The notes beneath the pieces were generated by a model that was given only the letters and a program-made list of their open reading frames with translations, was not told the origin of the DNA and did not search any database. Positions 15,212 to 23,982 of a stretch of 45,256 nucleotides of DNA are shown here, piece by piece; the first letter of the stretch is position 1, and each line of letters starts with the position of its first letter. Source of the stretch: Massilia niastensis DSM 21313 (lineage in GTDB: Bacteria > Pseudomonadota > Gammaproteobacteria > Burkholderiales > Burkholderiaceae_D); the NCBI RefSeq assembly GCF_000382345.1, contig NZ_KB908123.1:1-45256 (forward strand). Direction: 5' to 3'. The position numbers were made by a program, and so were the translations under genes.

Positions 15212-16129
15212 ATGACGGCCATGCAATCCATTCTCGACCCGAAGTGGCTGTTTTTCATCAAGGTGGCGGAGCAGGGCAGCCTGACGCGGGCGGCCGATGC
15301 GCTCGACGTGCCGCAGTCGATGCTGAGCCGGCATATCAACCAGCTGGAAATCCAGTGCGGGAACCGGCTGTTCCGCCGTACCGGGCGCGGGGTCGTGCTG
15401 ACCGAGTTCGGCGAGCAGCTGTTCCCGCGGCTGCAGGCGCTGATCGCCGACGCCGACAGCATCACCGATGCGATCCGCACCACGGGCGGCATGCCGACCG
15501 GGGAGGTGAGGGTGGGCATGCTGCCCTCGACGGTGCCGATGCTGGCCAGCACGCTGTTCGCGACGGTGCGCGAGCGCTTCCCGCGCGTGAAGCTGCACCT
15601 GTCGGACGGTTCCAGCGCCCAGCTGGAGGAACAGCTGCGCGAGGGCCGGGTCGACATGGCGCTGCTGCTGCGCGAGGGGCCGGTGTCCGACGCCGGCGAG
15701 TCCGTGCTGGCGCAGACCACCCTGCAGCTGGTCGGGCCGCGTGGCGACGCGGTGCTGCGCGAAGGGACCATCGCGCTCGGCGACCTGCAGGGACTGCCGC
15801 TGGTGGTGCCCAGCCATCCCCACCCGCTGCGCGCCCGCCTCGATACGCTGGCCGAGGCGCGCGGCCTGCGCCTGCGCTTCGAGGTCGAAGCCGACTCGAT
15901 CCGGCTGCAGCACGAGATCGCCGCGGCCGGCGGCGGCTATGCCATCACTTCCGGACTGTTCGAACTGCGCGACGACCCGCGCCTGGGCAGCGCGAGGATC
16001 GTCAAGCCCGAGCTGCTGCGCAGCGTCGTCCTGAGCCAGACCATGCGCCGGCCGCATACCCTGGCCACCCGCGAGGTGCAGCGCCTGATCGTGCAGGTCG
16101 TGCCGACCCTGCTGCCTGGCGGTCAATGA
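15212..16129 (+). CDS. LysR-family regulator, probable activator of the three catabolic units
   Basis: A 305-residue LysR protein. Winged HTH at residues 9-65 (LFFIKVAEQGSLTRAADALD, VPQSMLSRHINQLE, NRLFRRTGRGVVLTEFG), then the co-inducer domain (PTGEVRVGMLPSTVPML; VDMALLLREG). It is divergent from unit A and lies immediately before unit B in the same direction. The ATG at 15212 was chosen; a second at 15221 is possible, and an earlier in-frame ATG at 15149 would add an atypical extension. LysR proteins of aromatic pathways bind T-N11-A boxes near -65 and respond to a pathway intermediate. Three matching boxes lie at promoters A, B and C. The inducer is unknown. A TTGAAG/CTTCAA hairpin (15159-15174) lies between box A and the gene. 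Confidence 0.92.
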   Translation: MTAMQSILDPKWLFFIKVAEQGSLTRAADALDVPQSMLSRHINQLEIQCGNRLFRRTGRGVVLTEFGEQLFPRLQALIADADSITDAIRTTGGMPTGEVRVGMLPSTVPMLASTLFATVRERFPRVKLHLSDGSSAQLEEQLREGRVDMALLLREGPVSDAGESVLAQTTLQLVGPRGDAVLREGTIALGDLQGLPLVVPSHPHPLRARLDTLAEARGLRLRFEVEADSIRLQHEIAAAGGGYAITSGLFELRDDPRLGSARIVKPELLRSVVLSQTMRRPHTLATREVQRLIVQVVPTLLPGGQ

Positions 16130-16152
16130 TGGTGCATCAGGCTTAGCGAGCT

Positions 16153-16218
16153 ATCTATCCCGCAGATATCTGAATTCGCTGGCGGCCGCTAGCTCCTCCC
16201 CAACCCCTCACATACAGT
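16153..16218 (+). promoter_or_regulatory. LysR-dependent promoter B (drives 16244 to 29184)
   Basis: ATC-N9-GAT at 16153-16167, a 21-bp gap to CTAGCTC (the -35 TAGCTC is 16190-16195), a 17-bp spacer, then -10 TACAGT at 16213-16218. The expected start site near 16225 gives a leader of about 20 nt with AAGGAG (16231-16236) before the ATG at 16244. Sequence and spacing match promoters A and C in the same orientation relative to the genes. Confidence 0.8.
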
Positions 16219-16243
16219 ACAGGCATCTTCAAGGAGCCTGTAC

Positions 16244-17254
16244 ATGAGTCAAACCTCTCAGCATCCCCAGGGACCGACCCTGTTCGTCGCCGATGCGGAC
16301 GTGGCGGCGCTGGCCGAATGGCCGGCCGCCGTCGCCGCACTGCGCGACGCCTATTCCCGTCCGATCGCACCGGAAATGGTGCCGCCCCGCGTCATGGCGC
16401 GCGGTGCCGGCTTCTGGCTGCGCGGGCTGTTCGCCGTCTCGCCGTCCGGCCGCTACGTCGGCTGCAAGCTGATTTCGGCCTCGCCCAGGATCCGCCGCGC
16501 CAGCTACCTGGTCGCGCTGTTCGACCAGCAGACCATGGACCTGGCCGCGCTGATCGACGGCAGCCGCCTGACCGGCCTGCGCACCGCGGCCACCGCCGCC
16601 GTCGCGGTCGACCTGCTGGCGCCGCACAAGCCCCTGCGCGTGGCCGTCATCGGCTCCGGCTTCGAGGCGCGCGGCCTGCTCGAGGCGCTGCTCGCCACCC
16701 GCGAGGTGGAATCGGTGCGCGTGTTCAGCCCCACCGACGCGAGCCGCGAGCGCTTCGCCGCCAGCTTCCGCGAGCAGGGCGTCGCGATCCAGGCCGTGCC
16801 CGAAGCCCGCGCCGCGGTGGAAGGCGCCGACCTGGTGTTCTGCGCCGCGCGCAGCCGCGACGAGTCGCCGGTACTGCGCGGCGCCTGGCTGGAGCCGGGA
16901 ATGACGGTCGTCTCGATCGGCTCGACCCTGCCCGAGCAGCGCGAAGTGGACGCGCAGACCATGGCGCGCGCCGCCCTGGTCGTCGCCGACATGCCGGAAG
17001 AAGTGCTGCACGAGACGGGCGACGCGCTGGCCGCCGCCGCCGAAGGCATCGACGTCGGCGCCAAGCTGGTGGCGCTGGCCGACGTCGCGGGCGGCAAGCC
17101 CGGCCTGCGCCGCCGTCCGGAGGACATCGTCCTCTACAAGTCCGTCGGCGGCGCGCTGCAGGACGTGGTGATCGCCGAAATGCTGCTGCTGAAGGCGCAG
17201 GCCGAGGGCCGCTACCTCACCATGCCGGCCACCATCCAGACCATCGACAAATAA
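16244..17254 (+). CDS. Ornithine cyclodeaminase / mu-crystallin family protein
   Basis: A 336-residue NAD(P)-dependent family member. It has the substrate-side lysine region (YVGCKLIS, K75), the conserved LIDGSRLTGLRTAATAA block (R113), the Rossmann motif VIGSGFEARG (residues 135-144) and the C-terminal catalytic-domain segment EDIVLYKSVGGALQD. Relatives are ornithine cyclodeaminase, alanine dehydrogenase and ketimine or imine reductases. As the first gene of an aromatic-degradation operon, a classical ornithine role is unlikely; oxidation or reduction of a keto or imino intermediate is an inference. The 21-bp gap to the DapA-like gene points to coupled function. Confidence 0.88.
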   Translation: MSQTSQHPQGPTLFVADADVAALAEWPAAVAALRDAYSRPIAPEMVPPRVMARGAGFWLRGLFAVSPSGRYVGCKLISASPRIRRASYLVALFDQQTMDLAALIDGSRLTGLRTAATAAVAVDLLAPHKPLRVAVIGSGFEARGLLEALLATREVESVRVFSPTDASRERFAASFREQGVAIQAVPEARAAVEGADLVFCAARSRDESPVLRGAWLEPGMTVVSIGSTLPEQREVDAQTMARAALVVADMPEEVLHETGDALAAAAEGIDVGAKLVALADVAGGKPGLRRRPEDIVLYKSVGGALQDVVIAEMLLLKAQAEGRYLTMPATIQTIDK

Positions 17255-17275
17255 CACACCCGAAGGAGACATTGC

Positions 17276-18295
17276 ATGGCCAATTACGCCAAGAAGGACG
17301 CCCGCGCCTGGGCCCGCGAACACCTGAGCGGCTGCTCGTCGGTGACGATCCCGAGCTACAGCGCCGACCTGAAGCGCCTGAACGAGAAGGGCATCCGGCA
17401 CGACATCGGGCGCGTCATCGACCATGGCTTCAAGTACACGCTGCTGTGTTCCGAGGTCGCCATCACGGCCGAGGAGAACGCGCGGTTCACGGCCTGGGCC
17501 CGCGAGACGGCGAACGGCAGGCTGGGCCTGTTCTTCCACGCCGCCTTCGACACCCTCGAGGAGAACATCCGCGCCGTCAAGCTGGCCGAGAAGGAGGGCG
17601 CCGACATCGTCCTGCTGTCCTATCCGGCCCAGTTCTGGCCGACCAGCGAGCAGGAGATCTTCGACTACACCAAGTCCTTCTGCGACGCCACCGACCTGGC
17701 CGTGATGCTGTTCCCGATCCCGCTGTGGGGCTTCGAGCGCGTCCACCCGGCCGGGATGCCGGTCGCCCTGGTGCGCCGCCTGCTGGACGCCTGCCCGAAC
17801 ATCGTCGCCATCAAGGCCGAGCAGGGCTTCCCGCTGGTGGCCGGCCTGATGGAGATGTACCGCCACTTCCGCAACGAAGTCGTGATCAGCTGCCCGATCG
17901 AGGGCGACGCGCTGCCGCTGATGAGCCTCATGGAGCTGCAGTTCTCGGGCACCAGCTACACCCAGTGGATGGGCGACTACTTCCCGAAAGCCTTCGAACT
18001 GGCGCGCCGCGGCGAGTGGGACGCGGCGATGGCGCTGTACTGGAAGGTGCAGCCGGCGCGCCTGGCCTCGGGCGCGGCCACCGCCGCCTATATCCCGGGC
18101 ACCAACTACATCAACCGCACCAACTGGAAGTACATGGACTGGCTGGCCGGCTTCAACGGCGGGCCGCTGCGCGGACCGGCGATGCGCATCCCGGACCGCT
18201 GGATGAAGACCCTGCGCCAGGGCCTGGTTGCCTCCGAACTGCCGGTCACCCCGGATCCGGACAGCCAGTTCATGCTCGGCCGCTTCCCGTGCTGA
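17276..18295 (+). CDS. DapA-family (dihydrodipicolinate synthase/aldolase-like) protein, divergent active site
   Basis: A 339-residue class I TIM-barrel aldolase-superfamily protein. The Schiff-base lysine is retained (K180 in NIVAIKAEQG). The usual GTTGE loop is replaced (TLLCSEVAIT, about residues 55-64), and the Tyr of the proton relay aligns with F146 (MLFPIPLWG). The C-terminal extension (PGTNYINRTNWKYMDWLAG) is longer than in DapA. Within catabolic operons, relatives act as hydratase-aldolases (NahE-type, releasing pyruvate and an aromatic aldehyde), and an aldehyde dehydrogenase gene follows 10 bp downstream. That pairing supports a pyruvate-releasing side-chain step, but the altered residues make the exact reaction uncertain. 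GAAGGAGAC precedes the ATG. Confidence 0.85.
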   Translation: MANYAKKDARAWAREHLSGCSSVTIPSYSADLKRLNEKGIRHDIGRVIDHGFKYTLLCSEVAITAEENARFTAWARETANGRLGLFFHAAFDTLEENIRAVKLAEKEGADIVLLSYPAQFWPTSEQEIFDYTKSFCDATDLAVMLFPIPLWGFERVHPAGMPVALVRRLLDACPNIVAIKAEQGFPLVAGLMEMYRHFRNEVVISCPIEGDALPLMSLMELQFSGTSYTQWMGDYFPKAFELARRGEWDAAMALYWKVQPARLASGAATAAYIPGTNYINRTNWKYMDWLAGFNGGPLRGPAMRIPDRWMKTLRQGLVASELPVTPDPDSQFMLGRFPC

Positions 18296-18305
18296 AGGAG
18301 CGAGC

Positions 18306-19775
18306 ATGAAGAGCCTGTTGAAAGATCCGACCCTGTGGCGCGAGGCGGCCCTGATCGGCGGCCGCTGGATCGCGGAGACCCCGCACGGACGCTACGCCCT
18401 GCGCAATCCGGCCAACGGCGAGCTGCTGGCCGAACTGCCGCGCTGCAAGGAAGCAGAAACCGACCTGGCGATCACCGTGGCCGACAGCGCCTTCCGCAGC
18501 TGGCGCAACACCACCGCGAAGCACCGTTCGGAAGTGCTGCAGCGCTGGTACCAGCTGACCGTCGACAACCGCGACGACCTGGCCACCCTGATCACCCTGG
18601 AAGAAGGCAAGCCGCTGGCCGAGGCCCGCGGCGAGATCGACTACGCGGCCTCGTTCCTGCAATGGTTCGCCGAGGAAGCCAAGCGGGTGCGCGGCGACGT
18701 GATCGCGGCGCCGAAGGACAGCCAGCGCATCGTGGTGCTGAAGCAGCCGATCGGCGTGTGCGCGGCGATCACGCCCTGGAACTTCCCGGCGGCGATGATC
18801 ACCCGCAAGGCCGGCCCGGCGCTGGCGGCGGGCTGCTCGATGGTGGTCAAGCCGGCCAGCCAGACGCCGCTGACGGCGCTGGCGCTGGCCGAGCTGGCGC
18901 TGCGCGCCGGGGTGCCGGCCGGCGTCTTCAACGTCCTCACCGGCAACGACACGCGCGCCATCGGCGGCGCCCTGACCGCGCACCACCTGGTGCGCAAGCT
19001 GACCTTCACCGGTTCCACGGAAGTCGGGCGCGTGCTGCTGGCGCAGTCGGCGGCGACCGTCAAGAAGTGCTCGATGGAGCTGGGCGGGAATGCGCCCTTC
19101 GTGATCTTCGACGATGCCGATCTCGATGCCGCGGTCGAGGGCGTGGTGGCGTCCAAGTTCCGGAATACCGGCCAGGCCTGCATCAGCGCCAACCGGGTGC
19201 TGGTGCAGGACGGGATCTACGACCGCTTCGCGGAAAAGCTGGCCGTGCGCGTGGCCGGGCTCAAGGTCGGCAACGGGCTGGAAGCCGGGGTGCAGCAGGG
19301 GCCCCTGATCGACGAGGCGGCGGTCGCCAAGGTCGAGTCGCATATCGGCGACGCCGTCGCCCATGGCGCCCGCGTGCTGTGCGGCGGCAAGCGGCACGCG
19401 CTGGGCGGCTGCTTCTTCGAACCCACCGTGCTGACCGAAGTGACGGGCGCGATGGCGGTGACGCGCGAGGAAACCTTCGGTCCCCTGGCGCCGCTGCTGC
19501 GCTTCTTCGAGGATGCCGAGGCGGTGGCGATGGCCAACGACACCGAGTTCGGCCTGGCGGCCTATATGTTCAGCCGCGATGCGGCGCGCATCTGGCGCGT
19601 GGCGGAGGGGCTGGAGGCGGGCATGGTCGGCATCAATTGCGGCCTGATCTCGAACGAGGTGGCGCCCTTCGGCGGCGTCAAGCAGAGCGGTCTCGGTCGC
19701 GAAGGCTCGCAGTACGGCATCGAGGAATTCCTCGAGATGAAGTACCTGTGCTGGGACGGCATCGCGCCGCAGTAA
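18306..19775 (+). CDS. NAD(P)-dependent aldehyde dehydrogenase (succinate-semialdehyde dehydrogenase-like)
   Basis: A 489-residue ALDH superfamily enzyme, closest in look to GabD. Motifs: ITPWNFPAAMITRKAGPALA (cofactor site, about residue 155), FTGSTEVGRVL, catalytic Glu in MELGGNAPFVIFDDADLD, catalytic Cys in NTGQACISANR, EETFGPLAP, and a C-terminal GGVKQSGLGREG. It is complete in length. Placed after the DapA-like gene, it probably oxidises an aldehyde released there (aromatic or short-chain) to the acid. The GabD resemblance does not prove the substrate, because this group is broad. The ATG is preceded by AAGGAG within the end of the upstream gene. Confidence 0.93.
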   Translation: MKSLLKDPTLWREAALIGGRWIAETPHGRYALRNPANGELLAELPRCKEAETDLAITVADSAFRSWRNTTAKHRSEVLQRWYQLTVDNRDDLATLITLEEGKPLAEARGEIDYAASFLQWFAEEAKRVRGDVIAAPKDSQRIVVLKQPIGVCAAITPWNFPAAMITRKAGPALAAGCSMVVKPASQTPLTALALAELALRAGVPAGVFNVLTGNDTRAIGGALTAHHLVRKLTFTGSTEVGRVLLAQSAATVKKCSMELGGNAPFVIFDDADLDAAVEGVVASKFRNTGQACISANRVLVQDGIYDRFAEKLAVRVAGLKVGNGLEAGVQQGPLIDEAAVAKVESHIGDAVAHGARVLCGGKRHALGGCFFEPTVLTEVTGAMAVTREETFGPLAPLLRFFEDAEAVAMANDTEFGLAAYMFSRDAARIWRVAEGLEAGMVGINCGLISNEVAPFGGVKQSGLGREGSQYGIEEFLEMKYLCWDGIAPQ

Positions 19776-19853
19776 GACGGCAGCACCGGACGCGCCCTGC
19801 AGAAGGCGCGCCGGCGCTGGCAGGCATTCCAACAATCACCAAGGAGACTAGCC

Positions 19854-21506
19854 GTGAAATCACTCACCCCGCGCGTGCTGGCGCTGGCCGCGGCCATCGC
19901 AGCGATACCGCAGGCATGGGCCCAGGAAGAGCCGGAAGCCGGCGAGGGCGTCAGGTTCAGCTGGACCAATACCCTGCGCTACGGCGCCGCCTTCCGCGCC
20001 GAAAAGCCCGAACCGGCGCTGCTGGCCAATCCCAACACCGACGACGGCAACCGCAATTTCAGCCGGGGCCTGGTGTCGAACCGCATCGAGCTGCTGAGCG
20101 AACTCGATGCCGTGCTGGCGTCCGGATTCGGCGCCCGCGTCAGCGCGCTGGGCTGGTACGACCCGGTCTACCGCCGCCATAACGACAACCCCGGCTTTGC
20201 CGGCGGCGCGGCGCCGAACCACGCTTCGACATCGTTCGATGCATTCCCCGAGCGCACCCGCGACCTGCATGGCCGGCGCGGCGAGCTGCGCGACGCCTTC
20301 GTCTTCGGGAAGGTCGACCTCGGCAAGGTGCCGTTGACGGTGCGCCTGGGCCAGCACGCCGTGGTCTGGGGCGAGAGCCTGTTCTTCGCGAATAACGCCA
20401 TCGCCGGCGGCCAGAACGCCTTCGACATCGGACGCCTGCTGGCCGACCCGACGGCCCAGGCCAAGGAATTCGTGCTGCCGGTGCCGCAGCTGTCGGCGCA
20501 GGCCCAGCTCAGCGCCACGCTGACCCTCGGCGCCTATTACCAGTTCCGCTACCGCTCGAACCGTTTCCCCGCGGTCGGCAGCTACTTCTCGATCAACGAC
20601 ACCAACGTCGACGGCGCCGAGCGGCTGCTGCTTGGCCCCACTGCCTTCGCCGTGCGCGACCCCGACCTGCTGCCGCGCGACGGCGGCCAGTTCGGCCTGC
20701 AGCTGCGCTGGCGCGTGGCCGAGACCGACCTGGGCCTGTACGCGATCCGCTTCCATGACAAGGATTTCCAGCAGGTGATGCGTCTTGGCGCGACGCCGGT
20801 TGGCGTCCTGCCGACCAGCTACTACCTGGCCTACAACGAGGACACCAGCGCCTACGGCGCCAGCGCCAGCTTCAGCATCGGCGAGGTCAACCTGGCGCTG
20901 GAAGCCTCGCTGCGCACCAACCAGGCGCTGGCCTCGACCCACGCGGCCGATGCCTCGGCGCTTGCACCGGGCTTCATCGCCCCAAGCGACAACAACGACA
21001 ATCCGGCCTATGCGCGCGGCAGGACCGCCCATGTGAACGCCTCGATGATCTGGGCGCTCTCGCCCTCGCTGCTCTGGCGCGAGGCGAACTTCATCGGCGA
21101 GCTGGCGTGGAACCGCCTGCTGGGCTGCCGCCAGCACTGCGGCGCGGGGGGCGCGCCGTCGCCGCTGGATCCGAACGCCTCGCGCGACGCCTGGGCGCTG
21201 CGCGCCGTGTTCGAACCGACCTACCGCCAGGTGGTGTCGGGCCTGGACCTGGGCGTCCCGGTCGGCATCGGCTGGACGCCGAAGGGTTCGCGCCCGGTGC
21301 TCGGCCCGGCCTTCCCGGCCGAGAACGGCGGCGACCTCACGCTCGGCCTGAACGGCGTCTACAACCAGGTGTGGCGCTTCAGCCTCGCCTACACCCACTT
21401 CTACGGCAAGGCCGCGCCGATGCTGGACGCCACCCAGTCGTTCAGCTACCAGCAGGCGCGCAAGGACAGGGATTTCGTGGCGTTCAACCTGCGCCGCAGC
21501 TTCTGA
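19854..21506 (+). CDS. DUF1302 family outer-membrane protein
   Basis: A 550-residue protein starting at a GTG with AAGGAGA 7 nt upstream. It has a signal peptide (VLALAAAIAAIPQAWA, cleaved before QEE) and then a beta-rich region with aromatic strand ends: the N-terminal WTNTLRYGAAFRAE block, GLGQHAVVWGES-type strands (here RLGQHAVVWGESLFF), and a terminal ...FVAFNLRRSF ending in Phe, as outer-membrane barrels do. DUF1302 genes regularly sit beside DUF1329, YCF48-like and MMPL genes in operons for hydrophobic substrates such as steroids and terpenoids. A barrel or porin role in uptake is inferred from that context. Confidence 0.9.
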   Translation: MKSLTPRVLALAAAIAAIPQAWAQEEPEAGEGVRFSWTNTLRYGAAFRAEKPEPALLANPNTDDGNRNFSRGLVSNRIELLSELDAVLASGFGARVSALGWYDPVYRRHNDNPGFAGGAAPNHASTSFDAFPERTRDLHGRRGELRDAFVFGKVDLGKVPLTVRLGQHAVVWGESLFFANNAIAGGQNAFDIGRLLADPTAQAKEFVLPVPQLSAQAQLSATLTLGAYYQFRYRSNRFPAVGSYFSINDTNVDGAERLLLGPTAFAVRDPDLLPRDGGQFGLQLRWRVAETDLGLYAIRFHDKDFQQVMRLGATPVGVLPTSYYLAYNEDTSAYGASASFSIGEVNLALEASLRTNQALASTHAADASALAPGFIAPSDNNDNPAYARGRTAHVNASMIWALSPSLLWREANFIGELAWNRLLGCRQHCGAGGAPSPLDPNASRDAWALRAVFEPTYRQVVSGLDLGVPVGIGWTPKGSRPVLGPAFPAENGGDLTLGLNGVYNQVWRFSLAYTHFYGKAAPMLDATQSFSYQQARKDRDFVAFNLRRSF

Positions 21507-21529
21507 CCCAACCAACAAGGAGACAAGAC

Positions 21530-22885
21530 ATGAGCAAGCATATCGGAAGCATCCTGGCGGGCGCGCTGCTGGCGGCGGCGCTGCCGGCCGGCGCCGCGAC
21601 GGCCGACGAGGCGGCGAAGCTGAAGGGCGAACTGACGCCGCTGGGCGGCGAGCGGGCAGGGAACAGGGATGGCAGCATCCCGGCCTGGAACGGCGGCTTC
21701 ACGACGCCGATCGCGGGCGACAAGGCGGGCGGACGGCGCGGCGATCCGTTCAAGGACGAGAAGCCGGTCCTGACGATCACCGCGAAGAACGCCGAGCAGT
21801 ACGCCGAGCGCCTGACCGACGGCACCCGGGCGCTGCTGAAGAAGTACCCGGACAGCTTCCGCGTCGATGTCTACAAGACCCACCGCACCGCGGCGGCGCC
21901 GCAGTGGGTGTACCAGAACACGCTGCAGAACGCCACCCGCGGCAGGATCGAGGACGGCGTGCCGCGCGGGGTGTATGGCGGAATTCCCTTCCCGGTACCG
22001 AAGACCGGCGAGGAGGTGATGTGGAACCACATGCTGCACTGGCGCGGCACGTCCTGGAAATTCGCCAACACCTGGTACCAGCTGACCGCCGACGGCCGCC
22101 CGGTGCAGGTGTCCGACACCGAAGGCGCCCAGCAATTCCCCTACTATTACCAGGACCGCACGCTGGAAGACTTCCAGAAGGGCGACGGGGTGTTCTGGAC
22201 GGTCCGCATCCGCAACATCGGGCCGGCGATCCGGGCCGGCGAAGCCCTGCTGGCGCACGAGAACCTGGATCCGGACAAGCTGCAGACCTGGGTCTACCTG
22301 ACCGGCCAGCGGCGCGTGCGCAAGCTGCCGAACGCCTGCTGCGACGCGCCGACCCCGGCCGCCGCCGGGGTGATGAGCTTCGACGAGATCTATACCTGGA
22401 CCGGCCGCCTGGACCGCTTCAACTGGAAGATCCTCGGCAAGAAGGAAATGTACATCCCGTACAACAACAACCGCTTCATGCAGGCGCGCACCGACGCCGA
22501 AGTGCTGGGCAAGAACCACTACAACCCTGACCACATGCGCTGGGAACTGCACCGGGTCTGGGTGGTCGAGGCGAGCCTGCGTCCGGGACAGCGCCACCAG
22601 GCCCCGCGCAGCCGCTACTACTGCGACGAGGATACCTGGATCTGCGTGCTGGGCGACCGCTGGGACGCCAGCGGCCAGCTGTGGAAGACCTTGTGGTCGC
22701 AGGTCTTCGTGGCGCCCGACATGCCGGGCCTGGTGATCGGCTCGAACGGCTTCAACGACCTGCTCAGCGGCGCCGCCTTCGTGGGCCAGCTGTACAACGC
22801 CAAGCCGAGCCAGGTGGCCCTGCAGAAGCGCCTGCCGGACAGCCACTTCAGTCCCGAGGCGATCGCGGGCGAGAGCCTGCGTTGA
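21530..22885 (+). CDS. DUF1329 family exported protein
   Basis: A 451-residue protein with a signal peptide (SILAGALLAAALPAGAATA). The mature part starts with the family-typical KLKGELTPLGGERAGNRDGSIPAWNGG. The rest is beta-rich with many aromatics (WVYQNTLQNATR, YTWTGRLDRFNWKILGKKEMYIPYNNN, DEDTWICVLGDRWDASGQLWK), consistent with the LolA/LolB-like fold assigned to DUF1329. It is likely periplasmic or attached to the outer membrane, helping a hydrophobic ligand cross the periplasm. It lies 23 bp after DUF1302 and before the YCF48-like and MMPL genes. AAGGAGAC precedes the ATG at 21530. Confidence 0.92.
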   Translation: MSKHIGSILAGALLAAALPAGAATADEAAKLKGELTPLGGERAGNRDGSIPAWNGGFTTPIAGDKAGGRRGDPFKDEKPVLTITAKNAEQYAERLTDGTRALLKKYPDSFRVDVYKTHRTAAAPQWVYQNTLQNATRGRIEDGVPRGVYGGIPFPVPKTGEEVMWNHMLHWRGTSWKFANTWYQLTADGRPVQVSDTEGAQQFPYYYQDRTLEDFQKGDGVFWTVRIRNIGPAIRAGEALLAHENLDPDKLQTWVYLTGQRRVRKLPNACCDAPTPAAAGVMSFDEIYTWTGRLDRFNWKILGKKEMYIPYNNNRFMQARTDAEVLGKNHYNPDHMRWELHRVWVVEASLRPGQRHQAPRSRYYCDEDTWICVLGDRWDASGQLWKTLWSQVFVAPDMPGLVIGSNGFNDLLSGAAFVGQLYNAKPSQVALQKRLPDSHFSPEAIAGESLR

Positions 22886-22899
22886 CGGGAGCGACGGCG

Positions 22900-23982
22900 A
22901 TGATGAAGCATGTATTTGCCGGCGCCATGCTGGCCGGCCTGTCGCTCGCACTCCATGCGGCGACGGTCTTTCCCGCGCTGTCGCGGCCCGCGCTTGCCGT
23001 GCGGGCTCCGCACACCCAGGTATTGCTGGCGGCGGCGCAGGCGGGCCAGCGCATCGTCGCCGCCGGCGAGCGCGGCATCGTCGTGCTGTCGGACGACGGC
23101 GGCGCCAGCTGGCGCCAGGCCAGGCAGGTGCCGGTCAGCACCACCCTGACGGCGCTGAGCTTCGCCGGCGCCGGCCTTGGCTGGGCGGTCGGCCATGGCG
23201 GCGTGATCCTGCATACCCGCGACGGCGGCGACACCTGGACCCGCCAGACCGACGGCGCCGGGCTGGCCCAGGGCGCACTGCACGCGGCCGACCAAGCCCT
23301 GCAAGCCGATCCGGGCGACCCGGCGGCGCAGCGCGCGCTGCGCGACGCGCAGATGCTGGCGGCGGACGGGCCGGACAAGCCGCTGCTCGACGTGCACTTC
23401 CGCGACGCCCGCAACGGCTGGGCCGTCGGGGCCTACAACCTGTTCGTCGAGACCAGCGACGGCGGCGCCAGCTGGCGCAGCGTCGCCGCGCGCCTCGACA
23501 ATCCCAGGGCGCTGCACCTGTACACGATCCGCAGCGTCGGCCAGGCCGTGTTCATCGCGGGCGAGGGCGGCCAGCTGCATCGTTCGCTGGACGGCGGGCG
23601 CAGCTTCCAGGCGCTGCCGAGTCCCTACAAGGGCAGCTGGTTCGCGCTGGGAATCCGCGGCGACGGCGTGCTGGTGGCGGCTGGCCTGCGCGGCAACGCC
23701 TGGCAGTCGCGCGACCGCGGCGCGACCTGGGAGCGCCTCGCGGGCGCGCCGCCGGTGTCCTTCGTCAGCGCGGCGCCGCTCCAGGACGGCGCGCTGCTGC
23801 TGGCCAACCAGGCGGGCCAGCTGTTCGCCAGCCGTTCCGGCGCGGCGCTGGCGGCGCTGCCGGCGCCGCGGCTCCCGCCCCTGTCGGCGGTCATGGCGCT
23901 GCCTGACCACACATTGCTGGCCCTCGGCGCGGGTGGCGCGCAGCGCCTGCCCAAGGGTCCCCGGAAGGAGGCAACACGATGA
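22900..23982 (+). CDS. YCF48/BNR-repeat beta-propeller protein, exported
   Basis: A 360-residue protein with a signal peptide (VFAGAMLAGLSLALHAATV) and repeated YCF48/BNR blades: SDDGGASWRQ, TRDGGDTWTRQ, TSDGGASWRS, SLDGGRSFQ and SRDRGATWERL, each about 40-100 residues apart. YCF48-like propellers assemble or scaffold membrane complexes; here the protein is sandwiched between DUF1329 and the MMPL transporter and probably acts in the periplasm as part of that system. Its stop overlaps the MMPL start (ATGA). Two adjacent ATGs (22900 and 22903) are possible starts. Confidence 0.88.
   Translation: MMKHVFAGAMLAGLSLALHAATVFPALSRPALAVRAPHTQVLLAAAQAGQRIVAAGERGIVVLSDDGGASWRQARQVPVSTTLTALSFAGAGLGWAVGHGGVILHTRDGGDTWTRQTDGAGLAQGALHAADQALQADPGDPAAQRALRDAQMLAADGPDKPLLDVHFRDARNGWAVGAYNLFVETSDGGASWRSVAARLDNPRALHLYTIRSVGQAVFIAGEGGQLHRSLDGGRSFQALPSPYKGSWFALGIRGDGVLVAAGLRGNAWQSRDRGATWERLAGAPPVSFVSAAPLQDGALLLANQAGQLFASRSGAALAALPAPRLPPLSAVMALPDHTLLALGAGGAQRLPKGPRKEATR

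Noticed and set aside
17276..18295. Calling this gene 4-hydroxy-tetrahydrodipicolinate synthase (dapA)
   Set aside because: The GTTGE loop and Tyr are missing, and it lies in a catabolic operon next to an aldehyde dehydrogenase; a lysine-biosynthesis role is not supported.
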